From Streptacidiphilus sp. PB12-B1b (GTDB lineage: Bacteria > Actinomycetota > Actinomycetes > Streptomycetales > Streptomycetaceae), in assembly GCF_014084125.1 (NCBI RefSeq), contig NZ_CP048405.1, forward strand, positions 5,580,001 to 5,644,000: 64,000 nt of DNA, written 5' to 3'. The position numbers and the translations under genes were made by a program. Positions 16,985 to 25,989 of the stretch are shown piece by piece. Position 1 is the stretch's first letter; each line of letters opens with the position of its first letter. The notes beneath the pieces are model-generated. The model saw nothing but the letters and a program-made list of their open reading frames with translations. It did no database searches and was not told the origin of the DNA.

Positions 16985-17023
16985 GACGGGTTGCCCGCCC
17001 CGGAGACGGGTTGCCCGCCCCGG
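16985..17023. repeat. tandem direct repeat after the phosphoesterase gene
   Basis: GACGGGTTGCCCGCCCCGG occurs twice (16985-17003 and 17005-17023), a 20-bp period. The rest of the gap to 17306 holds no gene. Just before it, CCACGCGGGCTG also occurs twice across the end of the coding region. These may form weak hairpins that end transcription. Confidence 0.6.
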
Positions 17024-17244
17024 CCGCGGGGAGCCGGTGCGGCCGCCGACCGGGCGGACCGCACCGGCCGCCGTCAGGGCCGCGACGGGCCGGCCACCGG
17101 CGTGCTGGTCTGCGGCTGCGAGGGCGAGACCACCGACCGGCCGCGAGCGGACACCGGCCCGTGCCGAGGCGCAGCCGGATGCGCCTGCGGCAGCTGAGGC
17201 CCGGTCCGCCGGGACCGGCGCGGCCTGTGCCGTCCGCCCGGCTG

Positions 17245-17261
17245 CTACCTGCGGCAGGTAG
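17245..17261. promoter_or_regulatory. palindromic operator upstream of chrA
   Basis: CTACCTGC-G-GCAGGTAG is a perfect 17-bp palindrome ending 45 bp before the chrA start codon. Its position fits an operator overlapping the promoter. No regulator gene is adjacent, so the protein that binds it must be encoded elsewhere. Confidence 0.55.
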
Positions 17262-17306
17262 GGTCGCGCCGCCAGCAGGCGACACGGTTGGCAGAGAAGG
17301 AGTCCG

Positions 17307-18488
17307 GTGGACAGCAAGGAGCAGACTGAACGGCGCCCGGTCGCTCTGGGGGCCGTCCTGCGCGAGTGGGGCCGGATCGGCTGCACCGGCTTCGGTGGCC
17401 CACCGGCCCACATCGCCCTGCTGCGCAAGCTCTGCGTCGAGCAGCGCGGCTGGATCACCGAGGGCGATTTCGAGGACGGCATCGCGGCGACGAATCTGCT
17501 GCCGGGCCCCGCCTCCACGCAGCTGGCGATCTTCACGGCCTGGCGTCTGCGGGGCGTTCCCGGGGCGCTGGTCGGCGGGATCGCGTTCATCGTGCCCGGC
17601 CTGGCGATGATCCTCGCCCTGGCGGCCCTGTTCCTCGCGGATAGCCCGCCGCTGTGGGTCAAGGGTGCCGCTGCCGGAGCCGGGGCGGCCGTCGCGGCCG
17701 TCGCCGTCCAGGCCGCCGCCTCGCTGGCCCCCGCGAGCTGGAAGCGGGCCGGGGCCCTGCGGGCCGCCCGGGCCCGCTGGGCGGCCTACGCCCTCGCGGG
17801 CGCCCTCGCCGCCATGCTGATCGGCCCGTGGATGGTCCTGGTGCTGCTCGCCGCCGGTGCCGCCGAGGTCGCCGTCCGCACCCGCCGCACCCAGCCGCAC
17901 CAGGGGCGGCGGACGGCCTGGCCGCTGCCGCTGGCCGCCGCAGCCCCCGCGGCAGGCGGACTGCTCGCCGTGGCCTGGGTCGCCTTCAAGGTCGGCGCAC
18001 TGTCCTACGGCGGCGGGTTCGTGATCATCCCGCTGATGCAGGCCAACGCTGTCCACACCTACCACTGGATGACCGACAGCCAATTCCTCAATGCCGTCGC
18101 GCTCGGCCAGATCACCCCCGGACCCGTCGTCCAGACCGTCGCCGTCGTCGGTTACGCCGCCGCCGGAGTCCCCGGCGGACTCCTGGCCGCTGCCGTCGCC
18201 TTCACCCCCTCCTTCCTGTTCGTCATCCTCGGCGCACCCCGCTTCGACCGCCTACGGGCCGACGCCCGCGTACAGGCGTTCCTCACCGGAGCCGGCCCCG
18301 CCGTGATCGGCGCCATCACCGGCTCCGCGGTCCCCCTCGCCCTCGCCCTGCAGCACCCCTGGCAGGACGGCGTCCTGGCCGCGGCGGCGGTATGGCTGCT
18401 CGCCGCGCGCCGGGGCGTGGTCGGCACCCTGCTGGGAGCCGCAGCCCTCGGCGTCGGCGCGGCCCTCATCGGCTGGCCCGTCTCCTGA
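17307..18488 (+). CDS. chrA: chromate transporter ChrA
   Basis: This 393-residue inner-membrane protein is of the CHR family, which exports chromate and gives resistance. It has two homologous halves. The first has GCTGFGGPPAHIALL and NLLPGPASTQLAIF. The second has GALSYGGGFVIIPLMQ and ALGQITPGPVVQTVAVVGY. These are the paired FGGP and LPGP-type signatures of long-chain ChrA. About ten hydrophobic segments are visible. GTG 17307 follows AGAAGGAG. A palindrome at 17245-17261 may control it. The gene stands alone, without chrB. Confidence 0.93.
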   Translation: MDSKEQTERRPVALGAVLREWGRIGCTGFGGPPAHIALLRKLCVEQRGWITEGDFEDGIAATNLLPGPASTQLAIFTAWRLRGVPGALVGGIAFIVPGLAMILALAALFLADSPPLWVKGAAAGAGAAVAAVAVQAAASLAPASWKRAGALRAARARWAAYALAGALAAMLIGPWMVLVLLAAGAAEVAVRTRRTQPHQGRRTAWPLPLAAAAPAAGGLLAVAWVAFKVGALSYGGGFVIIPLMQANAVHTYHWMTDSQFLNAVALGQITPGPVVQTVAVVGYAAAGVPGGLLAAAVAFTPSFLFVILGAPRFDRLRADARVQAFLTGAGPAVIGAITGSAVPLALALQHPWQDGVLAAAAVWLLAARRGVVGTLLGAAALGVGAALIGWPVS

Positions 18489-18704
18489 GCCGAGGAGTCG
18501 GACCGGTTGCCGCCCTCCAGCACGCCGACCTCGTCCGCCGGCGCGAGGGCCTCCGTCTCGGGCTGGCGGAACATCCCGGCGACGAAGGGGTAGCGGCAGC
18601 GGAACGGTCGGTGAACAAGCGCGACAGGCTCTCCCGCAAGGGGGCGGGGTGGGGCAGGATCCGGGCCGATCCCTCCCTCTGCCTCTCCCATCGAAGGGCT
18701 CCCC

Positions 18705-20741
18705 ATGTCTCGTCGTCGTATCGCGACGGCAACGGCGGTCGGCGTGGTCGCGCTGGCCTCCGTCGCGGCCGCCACCTCCACGGCGCTCGGCGCGTCCCTG
18801 CCGCAGCACCGAGGACACGGCCGCAGCACCCTGAGCTACACCGTCGGCACCCCGGTGGTCGACAAGATCAGCGGTGGCCCGTGGACCCTGTCCCAGGGCG
18901 ACGCCTCGGTCGGCGGATCCACCATCACCGTGGACGGGGTCACCTACCCCAACGCGGCGGTCAACCCCTCCGGCACCGGCGCCGTCCCCGCGCAGAGCGG
19001 CACCACCGGCACGCCCAGCCCGCTCACCGGCTACTGCTCGGTCAGCAACGGCACCGGGCCGGCCACCGGCACCGTGCTGCGCCAGCCGAAGAACACCTCG
19101 CTGGCCATGCAGCCGTACTACTTCCCGTTCGTGACCAGCAGCGACAACGGGAAGGTGCTCACCGGCTACTTCGACTACCGGCCGAAGGACACCGACGAGG
19201 CGGTCGTCTCGGCGACCTCCACCGACCACGGCAAGACCTGGAAGTACACCGGCGAGGCGCTGGAGCAGAACCCCGGCCTGTGCGCCGACGGCAACACCGA
19301 CGACGACGGCCAGGGCCACGCCTTCGTGATGACCGTGCCCGGTTTCGGCGGTAGCGGCCAGGCCCACAGCGGCCGCCCGGCCCAGGTGCTCTACACGCTG
19401 AGCCGCCCGCTCGGCGACGCGCTCGGCGTCAACCTGATCGTCCACAAGCTCACCCCGAAGAACGGTGACCCGCTGGCCGGGCTGCCCGCCGGCGAGCCGG
19501 TCGGCGAGGGCGGCAGCACCACCGCCACCGCTGCCGTGTCCGTCCCGGCCGGTCCCACCGGCGCCGGGGTGACCGTCGACGTCGGTTCGACCGACAACTT
19601 CGAGCAGCCGGGCCACTTCACCGTGGACGGCCACGTGGTGGACTGCAACGACGCCACCGCCACCGCCACTGCCTTCACCGGCTGCACCACCCGCGACGCC
19701 GCCGGGGTGACCATCGCCGCCGGTGACGCGGTCACCGCCGACCCGGTGATCCCGGCGACCGCCGACCAGACCTCGGGCCTGATCGCCCCGGACGGCATCA
19801 TCAGCACCCTGGCGCACTACCCGGGCGCCCCCCAGGGCAGTGTCGCGGTGCTCTACACCGAGAAGATCGTCGACTACTACATCCCGACCACCACCACCGC
19901 CGCGGTGACCCTGCCCGCCGCGACCGTGCCGGTGGCCTCCACCGCGGCGCTGCCGCTCAGCAACGGCTCGATCACGGTCAGCCTCGGCACCGTGGCCGGC
20001 ATCGTGCAGACCACCTGCACCGGTGAGACCGCCACCAGCCTCACCGGCTGCACCGGCGGCGCCGGCGCCGTGGCCAAGGGCAGCGATGTCGGTGCCCCGG
20101 GCGCGGCGACCGTGCCCTACTCCACCCTGGCGCTGACCGGCGAGGGCAAGAACAAGCCCAAGTCGCTGTTCGGCAACAACGAGGACTACTCCGTGGTCCG
20201 CGCCGCCTACACCTACGACGGCCTGCACTTCACCGACCTCGGCCAGGTCTCCGGCCTGAACGACCCGACCAGCGGCAGCAGCACCGAGCTGCGCTGGGTC
20301 GGCTCGCGCGGCACCGTCATCCGGAATCCCGACGGCAGCTACGGCCTGTTCCTGTCCGGCGCCTACGCCGCCGACGGCGACAGCGACGCCTTCAACCAGA
20401 TCTTCTACTCCTCCTCCCGGGACGGGGTGGACTGGAGCGCACCGCAGAAGCTGCTCGGCACCGACTACACCTTCTCCGCGCTCGCCCAGCAGGCCGCCGA
20501 CGGCGGCGCGCTCGGCGTCAGCGGCTACTACTCGGGCCGCGTCTACGACCCGACCGTGGTGCCCAACGGCAACGGCACGCTGACCCTGCTCTTCGCGGGA
20601 TACGGCACCCCGAAGCCGCTGCCGGTGACCGGCTCCACCATCGGCACCGACCCGGCCGCGCTGTACACCGTCCCGGCGGCCTCCGCCGCGGACTACCGCA
20701 CCATCCTCAGCGTCACGCTGCACCCGCACTGGAGCAGGTGA
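18705..20741 (+). CDS. secreted protein with Asp-box (sialidase-like) repeats
   Basis: This is a 678-residue exported protein. It has a signal peptide of about 30 residues (MSRRRIATATAVGVVALASV) and an ALGAS cleavage region. Two Asp-box motifs are visible, STDHGKTW (172-179) and SSRDGVDW (570-577), typical of BNR/sialidase-like beta-propellers. Between them (about 275-470) lies a Thr/Ala/Val-rich region with cysteine-bearing repeats (VDCNDATATATAFTGCTT, and TTCTGETATSLTGCTG), likely an inserted beta domain. Catalytic sialidase arginines cannot be assigned, so the enzyme activity is unknown. It is convergent with the next gene and shares a terminator with it. Confidence 0.7.
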   Translation: MSRRRIATATAVGVVALASVAAATSTALGASLPQHRGHGRSTLSYTVGTPVVDKISGGPWTLSQGDASVGGSTITVDGVTYPNAAVNPSGTGAVPAQSGTTGTPSPLTGYCSVSNGTGPATGTVLRQPKNTSLAMQPYYFPFVTSSDNGKVLTGYFDYRPKDTDEAVVSATSTDHGKTWKYTGEALEQNPGLCADGNTDDDGQGHAFVMTVPGFGGSGQAHSGRPAQVLYTLSRPLGDALGVNLIVHKLTPKNGDPLAGLPAGEPVGEGGSTTATAAVSVPAGPTGAGVTVDVGSTDNFEQPGHFTVDGHVVDCNDATATATAFTGCTTRDAAGVTIAAGDAVTADPVIPATADQTSGLIAPDGIISTLAHYPGAPQGSVAVLYTEKIVDYYIPTTTTAAVTLPAATVPVASTAALPLSNGSITVSLGTVAGIVQTTCTGETATSLTGCTGGAGAVAKGSDVGAPGAATVPYSTLALTGEGKNKPKSLFGNNEDYSVVRAAYTYDGLHFTDLGQVSGLNDPTSGSSTELRWVGSRGTVIRNPDGSYGLFLSGAYAADGDSDAFNQIFYSSSRDGVDWSAPQKLLGTDYTFSALAQQAADGGALGVSGYYSGRVYDPTVVPNGNGTLTLLFAGYGTPKPLPVTGSTIGTDPAALYTVPAASAADYRTILSVTLHPHWSR

Positions 20742-20748
20742 CCCCGTG

Positions 20749-20783
20749 GCGGCACCCGGGCCTGACCGGCCCGGGTGCCGCCC
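20749..20783. terminator. bidirectional hairpin terminator
   Basis: GGCGGCACCCGGGCC, loop TGACC, GGCCCGGGTGCCGCC: a perfect 15-bp stem in the 47-bp gap between two convergent genes (stops at 20741 and 20789). It has no U-tract, as is usual in actinobacteria. Confidence 0.85.
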
Positions 20784-20788
20784 ACGCG

Positions 20789-21613
20789 TCAGCGCACGGC
20801 TGCCGGGTCCTGCTGCGTGAGGTGCTCCGCATCGGGGGCGCTCGGGCGCTGGACGTCGTTGCGGGTGACGACCGCGTAGGCCACCAGGGCCACGATCAGC
20901 ACGGATGCCACCGCAGCCACGGTTCCGTCACCGAAGTCGAGTCCGCCGATGTTCTTCGGCTTGCCGAGGTAGTCGGCGAAGGAGGCACCGAGCGGCCGGG
21001 TGACCACGTAGGCGAACCAGAACGCCAGGATCGCGTTCATCCGGAACTTCCACCAGGCGATCAGCGGCACCGCGATCAGCACCGTGAACGCGATCCCGGC
21101 GTCCCGGAAACCCAGGTTCAGCGTGGTGGCACTGAAGTCGCCCAACGCGGTGCCCAGCGCGAATGTCGCCAGCACTGTGCACCAGTAGTAGACCTCGCGG
21201 CGGCGGGTGGTGATGCTGTGGATCGACAGAGTCCCCTCGCTGCGGTACCAGGTGACCAGCACGGCGGCCAGCAGCACGGCGTACAGCGTCACCGTCCCGG
21301 TGTAGGGGATGCCCAGGGCGATGTGCACACCGTCGGCGGCCATGGTGCCGAAGACCGCCACCGACACCGCGGCCAGCCAGTACACGGCCGCGTGATAGCG
21401 GCGCACGTGGAACTGGAGCCACAGCGCGAGGCAGAACCCGCCCACGCCCACGATCCCGGCCACGGCGGGGTTGCCGTTCGCCAGGAAGTCCGAGGTTGCC
21501 TCGCCCATCCCGGTGGTCAGGATCTTGACCACCCAGAACAGTGCGGTGATCTCGGGCACCTTCGCCGCCAGCGGCTCCCGACCGGATCCTGCCGCCTTCG
21601 CGGTACCTCGCAT
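20789..21613 (-). CDS. COG4705-type multi-pass membrane protein
   Basis: This is a 274-residue protein with about seven to eight transmembrane helices. The signature KVPEITALFWVVKILTTGMG near the start and FWFAYVVTRPLGASFADYLG later identify the uncharacterised COG4705 membrane family, whose N- and C-terminal halves are related. ATG 21613 is chosen because GAGAGGGAAG precedes it; a frame extending 24 residues further has no such site. Substrate and function are unknown. It lies downstream of the two-component system on the same strand but 135 bp away, so co-transcription is uncertain. Confidence 0.8.
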   Translation of the reverse strand: MRGTAKAAGSGREPLAAKVPEITALFWVVKILTTGMGEATSDFLANGNPAVAGIVGVGGFCLALWLQFHVRRYHAAVYWLAAVSVAVFGTMAADGVHIALGIPYTGTVTLYAVLLAAVLVTWYRSEGTLSIHSITTRRREVYYWCTVLATFALGTALGDFSATTLNLGFRDAGIAFTVLIAVPLIAWWKFRMNAILAFWFAYVVTRPLGASFADYLGKPKNIGGLDFGDGTVAAVASVLIVALVAYAVVTRNDVQRPSAPDAEHLTQQDPAAVR

Positions 21614-21747
21614 GGACTTCCCTCTCGCCTCGTTCGTGCGTCGTACCCGGAGCCGTCGGCGGTCCGGGGTTGGCTGGATGGTCATTTCGAGGAACCGGAC
21701 ACGACTCCCGGCCGTGACGGACCCCGGCAGCAGCGCAGAGGCATCGC

Positions 21748-22431
21748 TCAGCGCCCGTCCGGCGGGAGCGGGCGGACCAGGCCGAGGTCGTAGGCGAGGA
21801 TCACGGCCTGGATGCGGTCACGGGCCCCGATCTTCGCCAGCACCCGGCCGACATGAGTCTTGACCGTGCTCTCCGAGAGCACCAGGCGCTCGGCGATCTC
21901 GGCGTTGCTCCAGCCCTGACCGATGGCGTGCAGGATCTCGTACTCCCGCTCGGTCAGCGCCCGCAGTCGGGGGTGGGTCTGCGGATCCGACGGCCGCGGC
22001 GCGCCGGGGAGGCGGTCGGCGTAGGCGTCGAGGAGCCTGCGGGTGAGGCCGGGAGCGATCACGGCATCCCCTGCGGCCACGGCCCGGATGCCCGCCAGCA
22101 GTTCCTCCGGCAGAGCGTCCTTGAGCAGGAACCCGCTGGCCCCGGCACGCAGCGCCGCGTACGCGTAGTCATCCACGTCAAAGGTGGTCAGCACCAGGAC
22201 CCGGGACCGGCCGCCGGAGGCGACGATCCGGCGGGTGGCCTCGATACCGTCCATCCCGGGCATCCGCACGTCCATCAGCACCACGTCCGGACGCAGGGCC
22301 GCGGTCTGGCGTACAGCTTCGGCGCCGTTCCATGCCTCGCCGAGCACCTGCGTACCCGCGGCGCTCTCCAACAGCATGCGGAACCCGAAGCGCTGCAACG
22401 GCTGGTCGTCCACGATGAGCACGGTGGTCAT
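21748..22431 (-). CDS. NarL/LuxR-family response regulator
   Basis: This 227-residue protein has a receiver domain (residues 3-118), with phospho-acceptor D54 in VVLMDVRMPGMDG, acidic D8/D9 and a conserved K in SGFLLKDALP. A LuxR helix-turn-helix follows (about 160-220, LTEREYEILHAIGQGWSNAE and LSESTVKTHVGRVLAKIG). Its ATG overlaps the stop of the kinase gene by four bases (ATGA, 22428-22431), so the two are translationally coupled. It probably controls the ABC-2 exporter encoded just upstream. Confidence 0.95.
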   Translation of the reverse strand: MTTVLIVDDQPLQRFGFRMLLESAAGTQVLGEAWNGAEAVRQTAALRPDVVLMDVRMPGMDGIEATRRIVASGGRSRVLVLTTFDVDDYAYAALRAGASGFLLKDALPEELLAGIRAVAAGDAVIAPGLTRRLLDAYADRLPGAPRPSDPQTHPRLRALTEREYEILHAIGQGWSNAEIAERLVLSESTVKTHVGRVLAKIGARDRIQAVILAYDLGLVRPLPPDGR

Positions 22432-23774
22432 GACGCCGCTACGGCCATCTGCGCCGGGTTGAGCACGGCCTCCACCACCCAGCCACCGCCCGGGCGACCG
22501 GCGGCGGTCACCCACCCGTCGTACAGGGCGGCCCGCTCCCGCATCCCGGCGATGCCCTGCCCCTCGTTGTTCCGGGGCTCCGTTCCGACACGGCCGGTCG
22601 TGTCGTCGGGGCGGCCGCTGTCCTCAACCCGGATCCTGACCTGCGGGGCTTCCCCGGTTCCCGCCACGGCGACGGTCAACTGCGCCCTGGTGTCGGTACC
22701 CGCGTGCTTGAGGGAGTTGGTGAGCGCCTCCTGTGCGATCCGGTACACCGTCAGCTGATGGCTCCGATCGAGCGCGTCCAGGTCGCCGACGGTCCGGTAG
22801 GTGACCGTCGGTCCGGCGGCGCGGACCCGCGCGCACAGCGCGTCCAGGTCGGCGACCCCGGGCTGCGGGCTCAGTTCCGGGCCCTGGGGTGAGAGCTCCC
22901 CGATCCGGGACGGCTCCTCGCGTAGCACGCCCAGCATCCGGCGCAACTCGTCAAGGGCCTGCCGACCCGTCCCGGCGATCAATCGCAGCGCCTCCTGGCC
23001 GCGCTGCGGCGAGGCGGCGGCGGCATAGCTGCCTCCGTCGGCGAGCCCGATGATCACGGCCAGGTTGTGGCCGATGATGTCGTGCATCTCGCGGGCGACC
23101 CGGGTGCGCTCGGCAGCTGCGGCCAAGCGGCTGCGCTGGTCGCGCTCGACCTCCAGCCGGGCGGCGCGCTCGCGCAGCGCGCCCAGGTAGGCCGTGCCGA
23201 TCCGCACGGCCAGGCCCAGCGCGGCGGCGGCCGTGGCCGCGCTGCACAGGAAGAACAGCGCGACCAGCGGCGAGACCACCACCGACACCTGTACGACCGC
23301 GGGCACCAGCGCCGCCGCGGTGGCCGCGCCGACCCAGGGGAGTCGGCGAAGCGGGCCGTTCCGAACCACGCTGTACAGGGCCAGGAAGAGGGTGACATCG
23401 GTGTGCAGCCACACGTCCGCGCTCCACTGCGCGGTGAAGACGGCGGCCACCACGGCGAAGACCGGGACCGGGTAGCGCCGCCGCCACAGCAGTGGCAGCG
23501 CCAGTCCGAGTTGCACGGAGACGGCCAGGCCCAGCGGCAGCGCGTTGACCCGGTCGCCGCTCGGCTGGTGGTCGCCGTGCTGCAGCAGGTCCGGCAGGCC
23601 GAAGACCAGCAGCACGGCGACCACCAGGAAGGCGTCCGCCAGCCAGGGCCGCAGCCGGTCGCTCCGCTGGAGGCGTCGGCACAACCGGAGCAGACGGGCC
23701 ACCAGGGGATGGCTCCAGATCGCCTCCTCGGCGCTCAAGCCCGTCATCACAGTCACCCGCCCGTCGTCGTCCAT
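22428..23774 (-). CDS. sensor histidine kinase (HPK7 / NarX-DesK type)
   Basis: This 448-residue membrane kinase has several N-terminal transmembrane helices (about 45-200) and a HisKA_3 dimerisation domain with phospho-acceptor H231 in VAREMHDIIGHNLAV. The C-terminal ATPase domain has an N-box YRIAQEALTNSLKHAG and the G-boxes VEDSGRPDD and GQGIAGMRERAAL. It pairs with the overlapping response regulator. The short extracytoplasmic loops suggest it senses membrane stress, as in exporter-linked Bce/Lia-like systems; that is inference. Confidence 0.93.
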   Translation of the reverse strand: MDDDGRVTVMTGLSAEEAIWSHPLVARLLRLCRRLQRSDRLRPWLADAFLVVAVLLVFGLPDLLQHGDHQPSGDRVNALPLGLAVSVQLGLALPLLWRRRYPVPVFAVVAAVFTAQWSADVWLHTDVTLFLALYSVVRNGPLRRLPWVGAATAAALVPAVVQVSVVVSPLVALFFLCSAATAAAALGLAVRIGTAYLGALRERAARLEVERDQRSRLAAAAERTRVAREMHDIIGHNLAVIIGLADGGSYAAAASPQRGQEALRLIAGTGRQALDELRRMLGVLREEPSRIGELSPQGPELSPQPGVADLDALCARVRAAGPTVTYRTVGDLDALDRSHQLTVYRIAQEALTNSLKHAGTDTRAQLTVAVAGTGEAPQVRIRVEDSGRPDDTTGRVGTEPRNNEGQGIAGMRERAALYDGWVTAAGRPGGGWVVEAVLNPAQMAVAAS

Positions 23775-23826
23775 ACGCCCATCGTCTCAGCCCGCCGTGC
23801 AGGACCCCGGGCCCCGTGCCCGTCGC

Positions 23827-24663
23827 TCAGGCGTCGCTGCGCTTGAGCCGGTAAGCCGCGCCCGCCAGCGCCAAGGCGGTCCAGCCCGCGAGCACCAGCA
23901 ACCCGGCGGTGGCGGAAAGCGTGTGCACATCCTGGTGCAGCGCGTACATCGAGTCGCCCGCGTGGTCCGGCAGGAACTGGCTGACGTTGTTCTGCCAGCT
24001 CGTCGGCAGCAGTTCCATCAGCCCGGGGACCAGCAGCAGGGTGCCCAGCAGCACGGCGATTCCACCCGCGACCGAGCGCAGCAGCGAGCCCAGGGCGACG
24101 CCGCAGATGCCGATCAGCGCCAGATACGCCCCCGCCATGATCAGCGCCCGCACCACCCCGGCGTCACCGAAGCCGAGCGCGGCCCTGGTCCCGGAGAGGA
24201 TGCCGGTACCGATGCCGAAGGCCGTGAACGCGGCGACGACGCCCAGCAGGAACGCGACCACGCCGAAGATCAGCGCCTTGGACCAGAGCACCGGCAGCCG
24301 GCGCGGCACGGCCGCCAGCGTCGAGCGGATCATCCCGGTCGAGTACTCGCCGGCGGTGACCAGGACGCCGAGCACGCCCACGGCGAGTTGCCCGAAGTTC
24401 AACCCGAACAGCGAAAGGCCGACCGCGTTCGCGCCCAGCACCTCCGGATCGTGCACATGGCCGGCGTTCATCATCACCGTGTAGCGCCAGTCCCGGATCA
24501 GACCGAATGCGAGGATGAAGACCAGGGCCACACCGAGCGTGATCCAACTGGACCGCAGCGACCAGAACTTGGCCCACTCCGCCCGTACCACCCGGGTGGT
24601 GGTGACCTTGTAGGCCGGGCGCTCGGCGCGAGCCGGGGCCTCAGGAACCGTGGTGGTGCTCAT
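23827..24663 (-). CDS. ABC-2 type transporter permease
   Basis: This is a 278-residue protein with six hydrophobic segments in the ABC-2 permease pattern, beginning VVRAEWAKFWSLRSSWITLG, where the EW.K..S.RS motif precedes the first helix. A large loop (residues about 55-85) follows helix one. The gene start overlaps the ATPase stop by four bases (ATGA at 24660-24663), indicating one operon and a 1:1 exporter complex. Confidence 0.92.
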   Translation of the reverse strand: MSTTTVPEAPARAERPAYKVTTTRVVRAEWAKFWSLRSSWITLGVALVFILAFGLIRDWRYTVMMNAGHVHDPEVLGANAVGLSLFGLNFGQLAVGVLGVLVTAGEYSTGMIRSTLAAVPRRLPVLWSKALIFGVVAFLLGVVAAFTAFGIGTGILSGTRAALGFGDAGVVRALIMAGAYLALIGICGVALGSLLRSVAGGIAVLLGTLLLVPGLMELLPTSWQNNVSQFLPDHAGDSMYALHQDVHTLSATAGLLVLAGWTALALAGAAYRLKRSDA

Positions 24664-25604
24664 GCTGCGCTCCCTGCGAGCTCGGCGGTCGGGACGGTGG
24701 TGCTGCCGTGGTACTCCACGTCGTCGCGGGTGAGCTCCATGAAGGCCTGCTCGAGCGAGACGCCCTTGGTGCTGAGCTCGAACAGGGCGATGCTGTGCTC
24801 TGCCGCCTTCAGTCCGATCGTGCGCGCGGCCAGGCCGGTGACCTCCAGTTCCTCGGAGCCGGACCGGCCGGTGATCTCCACACCGGGACCGGCCAGCAGC
24901 TCACGCAGCCGGGCCGGGTCGGAGCTGGCGACCTTGACGGTGTCACCGCCGGACTGCCGGATCAGGTCCTTGACGGTGGTGTCGGCCAGCAGCCGTCCCC
25001 GGCCGACGACGATCAGGTGGTCGGCGGTCAGCGCCATCTCGCTCATCAGGTGCGAGGACACGAAGACCGTGCGGCCCTCGGCCGCCAGACCGGTCAGCAG
25101 GTTGCGGATCCACAGCACGCCCTCCGGATCCAGCCCGTTGACCGGCTCGTCCAGCATGACCGTGGCCGGGTCACCCAGCAGCGCGGCCGCGATACCCAGC
25201 CGCTGGCCCATGCCGAGCGAGAACGCTCCGGCCCGGCGGCGCGCCACCGACTGCAGGCCGGTCAGCTCGATGACCTCCTCCACCCGGCGGCGAGGGATGC
25301 CGTGGGTCAGCGCGAGTGAGTTGAGGTGGTTGAACGCCGAGCGCCCGGGGTGGATCGACTTGGCCTCCAGCAGTGCGCCGACCTCCTGCAACGGAGCGGT
25401 GTGCGCCGCGTAGCGGCGGCCGTTGACGGTGACCGATCCGCTGCTCGGCGCGTCCAGGCCGACGATCATCCGCATCGTGGTGGACTTTCCCGCGCCGTTC
25501 GGCCCCAGGAACCCGGTCACCGTACCCGGCTTGACCGTGAAGTCCAGCCGGTCCACCGCCGTCTTCTCGCCGTACCGCTTGGTCAGCTGCTGCGCCACGA
25601 TCAT
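24660..25604 (-). CDS. ABC transporter ATP-binding protein (DrrA-like)
   Basis: This 314-residue ATPase energises the permease encoded next. It has Walker A GPNGAGKSTT (starting near residue 34), a signature FSLGMGQRLGIAAALLG, Walker B TVMLDEPVNGLDPEG and the H-loop SSHLMSE. A C-terminal domain of about 90 residues matches the DrrA-type drug/antibiotic exporter group. The start at ATG 25604 lies downstream of a pair of palindromes at 25687-25735. The likely order of transcription is ATPase, permease, then kinase and regulator; a 52-bp gap separates permease and kinase. Confidence 0.94.
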   Translation of the reverse strand: MIVAQQLTKRYGEKTAVDRLDFTVKPGTVTGFLGPNGAGKSTTMRMIVGLDAPSSGSVTVNGRRYAAHTAPLQEVGALLEAKSIHPGRSAFNHLNSLALTHGIPRRRVEEVIELTGLQSVARRRAGAFSLGMGQRLGIAAALLGDPATVMLDEPVNGLDPEGVLWIRNLLTGLAAEGRTVFVSSHLMSEMALTADHLIVVGRGRLLADTTVKDLIRQSGGDTVKVASSDPARLRELLAGPGVEITGRSGSEELEVTGLAARTIGLKAAEHSIALFELSTKGVSLEQAFMELTRDDVEYHGSTTVPTAELAGSAA

Positions 25605-25686
25605 TCGGATGTCGTCCCTCGGTCCCGGCCGTCGGAGCGTCCCGGCGGCGTCGTCCCCACGCTAGAAGCGCCGCACCCGGCGAGCC

Positions 25687-25735
25687 GTAGTACCGAGGGC
25701 CGATCTTGGTCGCCGGAGTGGTACTCCGGTACTAC
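25687..25735. promoter_or_regulatory. nested inverted repeats upstream of the ABC exporter
   Basis: The outer arms GTAGTACCG (25687-25695) and CGGTACTAC (25727-25735) are perfect complements 31 bp apart. Inside lies CCGGAGT-GGT-ACTCCGG (25713-25729). On the minus strand a TAGCGT-like -10 lies downstream of them, before ATG 25604. The arrangement suits binding by the neighbouring LuxR-type response regulator. The remainder of 25605-25989 holds no gene. Confidence 0.6.
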
Positions 25736-25989
25736 CCGGGAGCGGGGCGGAACGCTCAGGGGGCAGGGAGGGCGGTTCGCCGGGCCGGGCGGCAGGGGAT
25801 TGCGGCGGCGTGCCTTCGGCCCCTGCCCGCATGGGAGCCGGGGGTGACGGGTCATCACTTCGGGGTATAGTTTCTGTGCGTACTATCCCTGTCGGGTGGG
25901 CATGGTCAGCGCGGGGGCCGTCACACGGTCCCCGCGGTTCGCGTGTGCGGGCCGCGAGAACGTACCAGGCCAGCGCAGAGGAGCCCTTC

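Noticed and set aside
16964-17306. Possible small gene in the chrA upstream gap
   Set aside because: Only overlapping short frames over tandem repeats and the chrA operator; no start signal.
14855-17662. 935-codon minus-strand frame antisense to the phosphoesterase
   Set aside because: It is a GC-bias artefact: the plus-strand gene has a signal peptide, repeats and catalytic motifs, whereas this frame has none.
18252-20729. 825-codon minus-strand frame antisense to the Asp-box protein
   Set aside because: It is a Gly/Arg/Val-rich shadow with no domain and no start signal. The plus strand has a signal peptide and BNR motifs.
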